Assembly: GCF_003369915.1 (NCBI RefSeq) | Contig: NC_046677.1 | Location: forward strand, 8,432,001 to 8,496,000 | Direction: 5' to 3' | From: Drosophila miranda | Taxonomy: Eukaryota; Arthropoda; Insecta; Diptera; Drosophilidae | DNA length: 64,000 bases | Part shown: positions 14,090 to 23,246 of the stretch, piece by piece | Numbering within the stretch: the first letter of the stretch is position 1 | How the letters are laid out: every line of letters begins with the position of its first letter | Program-made: the position numbers and the translations under genes | The notes under the pieces: generated by a model | The model's input: only the letters and a program-made list of their open reading frames with translations | Database searches by the model: none | Told to the model about the DNA's origin: nothing

Positions 14090-17053
14090 TTATCTCCTTG
14101 CATTGCGTGCTCTTTCTTCGCGACGCAGTTTGGTAGCCATAGTTACGGCCATGAATCTAATCGAGGCCCAGTTTCCTTCCGACTCCAGCAGGCATTCTGC
14201 CAGGTTTGACACCGCTGGCATTCTTCCAAGCTTGTTGCTTAGATCCTCTCGTTCTTGCCGAAATCTTGGACATTCGAAGAAGCAGTGCTCTGCGTCTTCG
14301 ATGACCCCTGCGCAGACCACGCAGAAGGGGTCGTCCTCGTGCTTAAACCTATGCAGGTAGGCTTTAAAGCAACCGTGTCCTGTCAGCAGTTGTGTCAGGT
14401 GATACTCCACTTGTCCATGGCTACGGTTCAGCCAACTCTTCAGGTCTGGGATTAGCCTATGGGTCCATCGCCCTTTGCTGCTGTTATCCCACGAATCTTG
14501 CCATTGCAGGATTGTGCGCTGCCTTAAGGCACCTCTGGTGTCCTGGTCCGTAGTCCCCAGGGTTCGCTGTGCCCTGATTCCTGCGGCTTCTCTTGCCAGC
14601 AGATGGATGGGAATCATTCCTGCGACCACAAGTGCGGCGTCTTGGGATACCGTTCTGAATGCGCAACACACCCTCAGGGCACACAGCCTCTGGACTGCGT
14701 TGCATTCTCGGGCATATGTTTTATGCTTCATTGCATCAACCCATATTGGTGCAGCGTACATTAGCGTTGAGCCAACTACGCTCGCTAGTAGCTTTCGCCT
14801 TGGCTGTTTCGGGCCTCCGGTGTTGGCCATGATGCGGGATAGGGCCACTGCCGTCTTTCCTGCCTTGCTGCTTGCATACGCCATGTGATGCTTGAAGCTG
14901 AGTCTGTGGTCAATCATGACCCCCAGGTACTTCAGGCTTGGACTGGAGCTAATAGTGCAGTCTCCTACTCGGATCGTGACCGTCTCCACTACTTTCCTGC
15001 TGCTTATGAGCACCGCCTCCGTTTTGTGGGTGGCTAATGAGAGATCCCTCCCTGATAGCCATGTTCTGGCTCTCTCTACCGCGTCGTTGCAGATTTCTTC
15101 CGCCGCTTCTTTCTGTTTTGCCACTACGACTATTGCTATGTCGTCGGCAAAGCCTATCACCGTAGCGCCCATTGGCATATCCATCTTGAGGATTCCATCA
15201 TACATGATGTTCCACAGCAGCGGGCCGAGGACCGATCCTTGGGGAACTCCTCCAGTGATTTGGTGCTCACGTGTCCCTTTATCCGTCTCATATATGAGCA
15301 CTCGGTCTCTTAGGTAGTCCGCGATGATATTCTGCAGATACGGCGGTATTTGAAAGTTTCTCAATTCTTCTAGTATGTGATCCCAATTGGCAGAGTTGAA
15401 TGCATTTTGGACATCGAGTGTTGCCACTATGCAATACTCTTTGGTCCCGTACATCCATCGGGTGCCCTCGATAGCTCGCTTTGCTATCTCACATACCTCG
15501 CCGATTGCGTCCACCGTGGACCTGCCTTTGCGAAACCCGTGCTGTCTCGGTGAGAGCTGACGCGTTACTGCCTTCTCCAGCCTGGTGTGGATTATGCGCT
15601 CGAGGATCTTACCCACTGTGTCGAGCATGCAGAGTGGTCTATAGGATGATGGCTCCTCGGTCGGCTTGTTCCCCTTGGGTAAGAGGACTAGCCGCTGTCG
15701 CTTCCATGGTCTGGGGAAGGTCCCTTCGGACATGCACGCATTGAATAAATCCACGTACATTTGTGGATTGGTCTCAATAGCCGTGCGGAGAACGGCATTT
15801 GGGACCCCATCAGGTCCTGGTGCTTTGCCGTTCTTGATCCGTTGTAGAGCTTCGAGGACTTCTGCTCCCGTGGTGGCTTCTATTTCAGGTGGCGGTATTC
15901 TATCCATCACCCTCTGGGCTGCCACTTTCTCTGGAAATAGGGTTTCTACTATGTTAACCAGCAGATCTGCACACATTGGCGGCGGGGGACTGAACACTCG
16001 CAGTCTCTTCATTACCAGCCTGTATGCGTAGCCCCAAGGGTTCGCATCTGCGTCATCGCAGAGCTTTTCGAAGCATTTGCGCTTGGCATCCTTGATCTGC
16101 CTTTTCAAGCAGCGTCTGCTTTCCTTATATTCTCCTTGGAGCCTCTCGAATTCCGGGGAACCTCTCGAACGCTGGTATAGTCGTCTTTTCCGCTGGCACT
16201 CCTGCCTGGCGCTACCTATTGCAGCGTTCCACCAATACGTTGGCCTGCGGTTGTTCAGGCTTCTTCTTTTCCTTAGCATGGAGGCATCACATGCTTCCAG
16301 CGTATGTATAGCCAGTTGGCGTGCTCTCTCGTCAGCCGTACCGTTGGTCTCGTAGTCCTCAAACATGGCCCGGACTATATCCGGCTCTAACGTTTCGGTC
16401 TTATAACCGATCTGCTTACCAATGAACGGGTTAGGTGCGCCCGTTTCCTGGATTTCACATATGAGGGCTTGGGGGTCACTCCCGGTGTATAAGCCACTAA
16501 CTTCCCACGTTGTCCTGCGGCTGAGGCTGCTGCTCACGAACGTAAGGTCTATTATAGACCCCGTTCCAGCTCTGCCGAACGTCTGCTGTGTGCCTGTGTT
16601 CAGCAGTACGGCATCCAACGTCGCAAAGCATTCTAAGAGCGCCTGTCCCCTTGGGTTCGTTCTCGGGCATCCCCACTCCGTCGCCCAAGCGTTGAAATCG
16701 CCGGCTATGAGCGTAGGGTGTTTCTCCCGCGCATCTTCAGCAATCCTTTCCAGTGCCTGCGTCGCCTGCTGTAGGCTGAGGCTCGGGGGCAGGTAGCAGC
16801 TATATATGTGCACTCCATTTATCCGGGCTCTGGCGAATCCGTCTCCGACGTATGTTTGCAGTAGTTGCTGTGTGGGACTCGCACAGCTCCATATCGCTGC
16901 CTTCTTGCTCGAGTCAGCAATCCACTCTCCCGAGTTGCGATTCCGGTATTGCTCGCTTATGACTGCTACATCAATACGGTGCTCCCTTATGGTCTGGTCC
17001 AGCAGCTGCTGTGCCATCTCGCAGTGGTTGAGGTTTAGTTGGATGATTTTCAT
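14090..17053 (-). CDS. LINE ORF2: AP-endonuclease / reverse transcriptase
   Basis: An uninterrupted 987-residue ORF2 of the R1 clade, which makes the element-encoded nicking enzyme and reverse transcriptase used in target-primed insertion. The N-terminal ~220 residues are an APE-type endonuclease with Glu34 (ISEQYR), GDFNA at 118-122 and IDLTF around Asp169. The final SDH motif reads Ser192-Asp193-Pro194, so the catalytic His is replaced. The reverse transcriptase occupies roughly 400-690, with LDVQNAFNSANW (motif A), GVPQGSVLGP (motif B) and the FADD box at 635-638. A C-terminal CCHC-like knuckle reads CVVCAGVIEDAEHCFFEC near 925-945. No RNase H domain is obvious. The length is close to that of other R1-clade ORF2 proteins. 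The ATG overlaps the ORF1 stop as ATGA, suggesting coupled re-initiation. Host intron is on both sides, so expression from the Nlg2 promoter would be antisense. Confidence 0.92.
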   Translation of the reverse strand: MKIIQLNLNHCEMAQQLLDQTIREHRIDVAVISEQYRNRNSGEWIADSSKKAAIWSCASPTQQLLQTYVGDGFARARINGVHIYSCYLPPSLSLQQATQALERIAEDAREKHPTLIAGDFNAWATEWGCPRTNPRGQALLECFATLDAVLLNTGTQQTFGRAGTGSIIDLTFVSSSLSRRTTWEVSGLYTGSDPQALICEIQETGAPNPFIGKQIGYKTETLEPDIVRAMFEDYETNGTADERARQLAIHTLEACDASMLRKRRSLNNRRPTYWWNAAIGSARQECQRKRRLYQRSRGSPEFERLQGEYKESRRCLKRQIKDAKRKCFEKLCDDADANPWGYAYRLVMKRLRVFSPPPPMCADLLVNIVETLFPEKVAAQRVMDRIPPPEIEATTGAEVLEALQRIKNGKAPGPDGVPNAVLRTAIETNPQMYVDLFNACMSEGTFPRPWKRQRLVLLPKGNKPTEEPSSYRPLCMLDTVGKILERIIHTRLEKAVTRQLSPRQHGFRKGRSTVDAIGEVCEIAKRAIEGTRWMYGTKEYCIVATLDVQNAFNSANWDHILEELRNFQIPPYLQNIIADYLRDRVLIYETDKGTREHQITGGVPQGSVLGPLLWNIMYDGILKMDMPMGATVIGFADDIAIVVVAKQKEAAEEICNDAVERARTWLSGRDLSLATHKTEAVLISSRKVVETVTIRVGDCTISSSPSLKYLGVMIDHRLSFKHHMAYASSKAGKTAVALSRIMANTGGPKQPRRKLLASVVGSTLMYAAPIWVDAMKHKTYARECNAVQRLCALRVCCAFRTVSQDAALVVAGMIPIHLLAREAAGIRAQRTLGTTDQDTRGALRQRTILQWQDSWDNSSKGRWTHRLIPDLKSWLNRSHGQVEYHLTQLLTGHGCFKAYLHRFKHEDDPFCVVCAGVIEDAEHCFFECPRFRQEREDLSNKLGRMPAVSNLAECLLESEGNWASIRFMAVTMATKLRREERARNARR

Positions 17054-17093
17054 CTATCCTTCATTTGCTGCATCGCCTTTTGGTACTGCGGGC
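17050..17093 (-). pseudogene. C-terminal remnant of LINE ORF1
   Basis: The frame ending in TGA at 17052-17050 encodes PQYQKAMQQMKDR. Preceded by a cysteine this would fit the CPxY end of the last zinc knuckle of R1-type ORF1 (Gag-like) proteins. Its stop overlaps the ORF2 start by ATGA. Everything upstream of these 13 residues is missing, because the element sequence stops at the junction with the inverted host copy. Confidence 0.65.
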
Positions 17094-17318
17094 ACCGTAG
17101 ACAGACATGGCTTTTGTGGAGGAACCAGAGAGCCAGAGCCAGTAACAGAGCCAGGACGAGGACCAAGACCAGGACGACCCATAGCAATTCCAATTTCGCA
17201 CCAAAAGGAATTACGTTCCCCCTTCCCCCCGCTTCATTCTGTTCTGTTCTGCTTTTTGTTTTTCTGTTTTATTTGCTATTTAAATTATAATTCTCATTTG
17301 ACCTTTTTGTGCCTGAGT
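17094..17318. repeat. Perfect inverted repeat, left arm (225 bp)
   Basis: This segment is the reverse complement of 17605-17829. I compared it block by block and found no mismatch or gap over 225 bases. Identity stops on one side exactly where LINE sequence begins (17093) and on the other at GAGT, the first four bases of the right target-site duplication. It is therefore best read as an inverted copy of flanking host DNA captured at the 5' end of the LINE insertion. Confidence 0.95.
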
Positions 17319-17323
17319 ATCTG
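17315..17323. repeat. Target-site duplication, right copy (GAGTATCTG)
   Basis: Matches 13863-13871. Its first four bases also end the inverted arm, giving a GAGT microhomology at the junction. Host sequence rich in GT continues to the right. Confidence 0.7.
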
Positions 17324-17604
17324 TGTGTGCCACTGTGTGTGTGTGAGTGAGGTGCAACAACGACGGCTGGCACTAAATGGCATTTGAAATGTTTTGTAGT
17401 TCCACATTCTGATGCTGGCCCAGACGGTCTTTCGGTCCGGCCTGTGCCTGTGCCTGTGCCTGCGCCTGTCCTGGGCGCAGCTTTCGCCTTTGCCATTTGC
17501 CAACAGACGCTTCGTCCTGGCAGCAGCATCATCAGGAGAACCTGTCCTTTTCCTGACTGTCAGGCAAATGGAGAACACTCATGCACACACACACACACAC
17601 ACAC

Positions 17605-17829
17605 ACTCAGGCACAAAAAGGTCAAATGAGAATTATAATTTAAATAGCAAATAAAACAGAAAAACAAAAAGCAGAACAGAACAGAATGAAGCGGGGGGAA
17701 GGGGGAACGTAATTCCTTTTGGTGCGAAATTGGAATTGCTATGGGTCGTCCTGGTCTTGGTCCTCGTCCTGGCTCTGTTACTGGCTCTGGCTCTCTGGTT
17801 CCTCCACAAAAGCCATGTCTGTCTACGGT
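17605..17829. repeat. Perfect inverted repeat, right arm (225 bp, likely the original copy)
   Basis: Reverse complement of 17094-17318, separated from it by a 286-bp spacer of ordinary intron (17319-17604). The left edge abuts a (CA)n tract at 17585-17606 and the right edge continues smoothly into intron sequence, whereas the other copy is sandwiched between LINE and target duplication. This arm is therefore probably the ancestral one. Confidence 0.93.
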
Positions 17830-20800
17830 CCTTTTTGAGCGAGAGAGAGAGTCCTTGTAACTTTGCTGCTAATTATATCGCATTTTCATGATTGTAGCAA
17901 ATGGGTTCATCAAACGATTCTCCCAACGAGGGTCAAGTACATTCCACTTGATGATGAAATTCGAGACGGGAAATTTGCTGCGCCACCAAAAGCAAACGCC
18001 CCGAGGCGCTGAAGAGCTGGCAGCTGGCAGCTGGGGCATCGTTGCCCAGATTGACTTGAAGCTGCTCAGAAGAGCGTGAAGTGGAAGTGGGAAAAGTGGG
18101 GAAAACTCTTGCCGGATGTACTTCAGAGCTTAACGTGAAAGATTATTTATTGATTTATCAGAAGGTGCTCGAGAGTAACTATGGAATTATAAACTTTATC
18201 ATGCTACACAAGCAACTACATGAGATACAAGATACGTATCTATTTATATACAAAATGGAATTAAATGCCACAAAGCAAATGGTTGGAAATTCCCTCAAAT
18301 TGTAATAAAGATGCCTTTATTCTGCTCGACTGCTCGAATGTATTATAATCTTCGTTGCATTTTCGTTTGCATATTTTTTTGATATAATTTACCAGTGTTC
18401 AATTTAATAACTGACTTAACAAACAGCATTAAATCGATTAAGTCAATTTGATATCTGAATTTATTTGTTGCCTGATTAATGCTTGGCTGTGGGGGGTTCT
18501 TGATTCAGTTCCATAATTGCCTTTAATTTGTTTGATTTAACGAGGACATTTATTTCATTTGAGAATCAATAGTGAAGCATAATTCGTTAAAATTTTTTAA
18601 TTACTTTTAAAACTCTTTATTAATCGATCATTTCCATTGTGCTCAGTATATTTTCGATAGCTGGACTGTTTAATATAGTTGATTATGTGGGTTTTCGATA
18701 ACTTTTACGATTAATTTCGATAATTAAGTAGATTTTCGAAAGCTGAAACTATTTTTTAATTTGTAAAATTGAGTAGGTTTTTAATCTCAAGAACGATTAA
18801 TTGCAGCCATTGAATAAATTTTCGTTAACTGTATCGATTAATATCGATAATTTGATTTTTTCGGGAATTTAATAGTTTCCCTTTGCAGAAACAGTTGGAA
18901 GCACATCATTTGGTGGCTAATCAAGAACTAATAACCAGTACAGAAACATTCCTAACAACTGATCCGAACAGAAACCATTCCTGTTGCTAATGGAACTGTG
19001 TAAAAGCTCTTATTTTTTTAATGATTCAATTATATTCCTCATAGAATATTTAAGTGTAAGTGTGGGGGGGATCCCCTCTTCTCCTTCTGGTAACCCACAA
19101 ATTTAGATAACTTAAGAAAGTCCGTCGCTTAGTACTCCAATACGATACACATCTCAAAAAGCACAACTCTTTTGACCTCTGCGGCTGGGGGAGAGAGAAC
19201 ACATCAGACATTCAAAAGTTGTTGAAAGCGACGCATTTATTCCACTAGCAGTCTGCAGATTGTTATCAAAATTCTGCTTGTGCGCCTTCTAGTAGCCCAA
19301 AAATGGAAATGAAAAATGGAAAAATGTTTGGGTTAAACAAAAAAAAAACATAGAGAATAAACTCTGAGCAATAAAAACTTATCCGTCGTAGATGTGAGTC
19401 GGAGATGGTAGACCACAAATTTGTATTTATTTTCATAAATATGTATCTTCCGTTTTTCGTTCCAAAGAAACAATAGAAGCAATAGCCTCCCGCTCCTCGT
19501 TTTGAGCGTATTTCCTGGAGTCTCCTCATGTTAAAGAAAATCAATTGAATGCTTGACTAAACCAAAGATATTGCTTTGCTCTGGCATTTATTTTCTTCAA
19601 TTTCCTTTGAATTTTTCAGCTGTCCTTGTTATTCTTTAGAGCTGTCTGTCGCTTGATCCAGAGCACAAAAATGAAAAGAAATGAATTTAACTGAGATTCA
19701 TTTGTGAAACTTATTAAAAGTCGCTTCAGCAGTAAGAACCCAACATTATCCCGCATCTTCATCATCATCAGCAGAAGCAGCAACATCGTTGTCCCTGGAA
19801 TCCAGTACATTTCTACCATTCCAATTCCAATGGCAACAGCACAATCACAATTTCCATTGACATTGCCATTACACAATTGCAATTCCTCCACAATTGTAAA
19901 ATGCAACAATTTTTAATGCGTCTTCCTGCAACTTTTATTTCGAGTTTGAGTTTAATGCAGAAACTTTTGCCGAGCGAATGGCAATGACAAGACGTACCCG
20001 TCCCGTCCGTCCGGGGCAGGACAACCATCGTATCCTGTGGGTAGATTTTGCCACTTCTTAATGCTCGTTACATTGTGAAAAATTGTTATTGCATACAGTA
20101 CTCTGATCTGCATCGAGTTTAAAGATTTCTGTGCAATAAAATGACGTTCAAGAGTGCCAGAGAATGTCCGAAGGAATCCCTGGCATACCTTTGGCGTCCC
20201 AGAAAAACTCCCTCTATCTCTCTCTCTGTCTCTCTCTCTCTCTTTTAGCAATTTTGAGTTAGACTCTGGTAGGGCTTTGTCTGCTTATTTTTACCATCAG
20301 TTCCATCAGTTTCAAATGGAAACTCCAGGTAAACCCTGATCCGGCATTAGCTTTAAAGATTTTTGCACCTTTTTTAAACCGACAGAAGCTGCCCGAGAAG
20401 AATGCTCCCTAGAATTCTTGGGAGCCCAGAGAAAAAACCATTTCTGGTATTTCAGCAATTTCGAGAGCAGAGCTGGGCAACAAACAGCTGGCTTTCTGGC
20501 AGGGGCTTTCCACCTTCTTCGTCTGCTTATTTTTTCCATCATTTTTCTTGGCATTCAAAGTGGGAGCGGGTCTGAGGCTGTGGCTGCAAGGCACAGAGTC
20601 TTGAGTAAGTCGAGACCGTAACATTTCCTATTTGCACTGCCATTTTCCAACCATACAACCCTTGCCCCACCCACATCCCATATGTGTGCATGTGCAACAC
20701 CCTCTCTCCTCACGGGTGCCTGGATAAATGCCTGCGTGTCGCCCCTCGCCATCGTTATCCCACAGTTTTTTTACACCCCTTCAGGCCAACGCCTTTCATG

Positions 20801-23017
20801 CAAAAATATGCAATTTTATCGGTCTTTACAGATTTCCCATTTATGTAGCGCTCGAGAGAAGGAAAGGAGAAAACAGGCATAAAAGGCCCGAAGAAAACGC
20901 ATGAAAGACATCTTTACCAATGAACAAAAATAAAATAAAACGAAAAACGTAAATATTTTTTGCATACAGGAAACCTTAAGTTAGCAGCAAAAATCTTTCA
21001 ACAACTTGTACAGATATAAATCCTTCTCTTCTGCTGGTACTTTCTGCGAAGAAATGGCATTTTTCAGCTTTTAGTTAATTGAAAAGTGGAAATTTATTTG
21101 AAAATCCCAACATTCTGTTTGAGGCCATGACTCACACAGAGAAAGACAGCGACAGGGACCGAGACAGAGACAGAGAGTGAGAGAGAGACTACAGTCACGA
21201 GTAAAGACACGAACAATTTTTTCTACGTTAAAAACGTGCCGACATTTTCGGTTGTCAACAAACACACACACACAGGAACACACACAGCGAGAGGCACACA
21301 CTCTTTTCCTTTCAGAAGTAAAGAGGAGATGCCATGATATGGCGGGGAAGGGGGGCTGGAAAAATGTTAAGCTGCCCATGGGCATCCGTCTGCTGTGCTG
21401 TTCCATAGTTAAACTTTAGTTTTATGGCTGCAATTTAGTGAAATGTATGTTTGTTTAGCTCAACTCGTCTCATCTCCAGATGAGTCTGTCTGCTGGGCTT
21501 TGGTTTGGTCTGCAGCATTCATTCGTTTATTCTTGCCAATTGTTTAGCCTTATAAAATATACGGATTTAAAGAGCTCTCCGTCTCTCTCTCTCTCTCTCT
21601 GTTCCGTCCGGAACCCACAAGATATATTGCAGCTTTAGAGAGCACTCTCATCGTGGACAAGTCCTGAAACCAGGCTGAAGTCTGGAACCTACCAGCATAA
21701 CAACGAAGGAAACATTTGTTAATGAGACCCACAAGAGCTTACGAGAGTCCATAACATTTGTGTTAGGGATAGAGGAGGCTTCCCCTTCCCCTTCCGCTTC
21801 CCCCTCGGATCACTCAACATTTTTCTGTGTGTCTCTCTCTCTCTCTCTCTCTCTCTTTTGCGAGGAAGAACGCAGCGGCTGAGTACATTAAATTAACACC
21901 TAAAAGGTTGACAGATTTACACATTTTTATCTTAACCCAAATAAAACCTCTTCACCTCATTTTGTCCATGGCAGTGGCAGGGCGTGGGATCTCCCATTAG
22001 GGATTAACATTGTAATGTGTGGAAAAAGGTTATGGAAAGGCTTTTTGTATGGATATGAAAATGCAAATATGTGAATATTAATTCTAGAACAGCTTTCATT
22101 ACTCCATTACTTACGGCCACAGGTGTCGCGACCGAGGCTCGGTCCCGCACATCCAATTACAAAATAAACGTAATGTGTCAATGCAGAGATCTCTTATCGC
22201 TCCCGAGAATGCTAAAACAATATACAGCAGTTCCCAAAGTCCTTCTCTATCTCCTATACCATTATTTGGGAAGTGCTAAGGAGTATATTTAAAAAATATC
22301 CCCAACCGAATTAAAATACTAAAACTAGTTCACAGTTACCCCAATACTAGGCTCTTAGTCTTCTGGTGCAAACTTGATCATAATAATGCCGAAAATCTCA
22401 CACCATCTTTCCCTAATTGCCGCACTCTTTAAAAATAGTTTAAATCGATCCTACGCCTCAGTCCTGTATTTGCACCTTTCATAAGAAGACACCTGAACTA
22501 GTTCACAGCGATCCAACACGTCCATCATCATCTTGTGCACCCCGCGCACAAAAGCCCTGGGAACGTCAGTGGCAGCACTGGTGCTGCACCAGCAGCAGGA
22601 GGTGAGGAGGTCAAACGATGGCAAAGGAAAACGCTTTGCACCTGCACCTGCATCAGCAGCATCATCCCCAGTCACAGTCCCCCAGAACACAGCCCCCCCC
22701 TCCACATTCACTACTACCACAAAACGTGTCCTGTCTTCAGGTGGCGGCAGACATAAAGTGGGCGCCAAGCAAGGCTCCATTGACCAAGGCTATTTAAGGA
22801 TGCCACGCTCTGATGCGTTGCACAGTTAAGACCCGAAGCTGACGGCGTAAAGGTCTGCACAGCAATCAGCAATCTCATAAAAAGAATACAGACAGCACAC
22901 AGAGGACCCAGAGCACACATATCTATATCCAGACTCTATCTCTCTCTCTCTCTCTCAATTGCAGGTCATTTTAGCAGCTAAAGTTAATGTTGAAAATTTG
23001 CTTTCTCACATTTCCAG
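17830..23017 (+). other. Remainder of Nlg2 intron 1, no gene seen
   Basis: AT-rich intronic DNA with (TC)n tracts at about 20217-20244, 21582-21600 and 21831-21856, and a degenerate minisatellite at 18.65-18.86 kb. The open frames are short and compositionally random. The stretch ends in the acceptor TTTCCAG at 23011-23017. Confidence 0.55.
18651..18858. repeat. Degenerate AT-rich minisatellite, about five 41-44-bp units
   Basis: Units begin with TTTTCGATAG, TTTTCGATAA, TTTTCGAAAG, TTTTTAATCT and TTTTCGTTAACT at 18651, 18692, 18733, 18778 and 18819, giving spacings of 41, 41, 45 and 41 bp. Several units also contain ACGATTAAT/TCGATTAAT followed by TCGATAATT. The copies are diverged, so the array is old. 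Confidence 0.65.
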
Positions 23018-23030
23018 ATACTTCCGGACA

Positions 23031-23053
23031 CAGCAGCAGCAGCAGCAGCAGCA
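23031..23053. repeat. (CAG)n run in the Nlg2 leader
   Basis: Seven to eight CAG units lie just after the proposed splice acceptor, in the 5' UTR part of the first Nlg2 coding exon. Confidence 0.85.
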
Positions 23054-23246
23054 AGTCGACGGCGACGAAGACGGAGACGGGCAGCAGCAGGCACTGAAAT
23101 TGCATTTCTAATAGAGGAGCAGAGGCCAACACGTTCAGTGTATAATATTTGAAATCAAAGCATTAGGGTCTAACCATGTCAGCGGTGTACGTGAATCACA
23201 AGCTCAACATGCGCACAACTGCTGTCAAAATGAAGCGAACGCAGCC

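Larger units (their letters stand above)
13872..17093 (-). mobile_element. R1-clade LINE (Waldo-like), 5'-truncated, intact ORF2
   Basis: This non-LTR retrotransposon lies on the minus strand. Its 3' end is a poly(A) tail, seen here as 44 T residues at 13872-13915, followed by a short 3' UTR to 14089 and a full-length ORF2. Upstream of ORF2 only about 44 nt of element sequence remain, encoding the last residues of ORF1, so the copy is 5'-truncated just inside ORF1. A 9-10-bp target-site duplication (GAGTATCTG) flanks the whole insertion, but on the right side 225 bp of inverted host sequence lie between element and duplication. The target is a GTRT/ACAY-type repeat. Waldo elements of the R1 clade are known to insert into ACAY repeats, so Waldo or a relative is my best guess. 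Intact ORF2, a long poly(A) and the perfect flanking repeat all argue for a recent insertion. Confidence 0.88.

Noticed and set aside
17946..18013. ATGATGA followed by CTGA on the + strand, like a C/D snoRNA
   Set aside because: No terminal stem, no C'/D' pair, and located deep within a huge intron. Boxes this short occur by chance.
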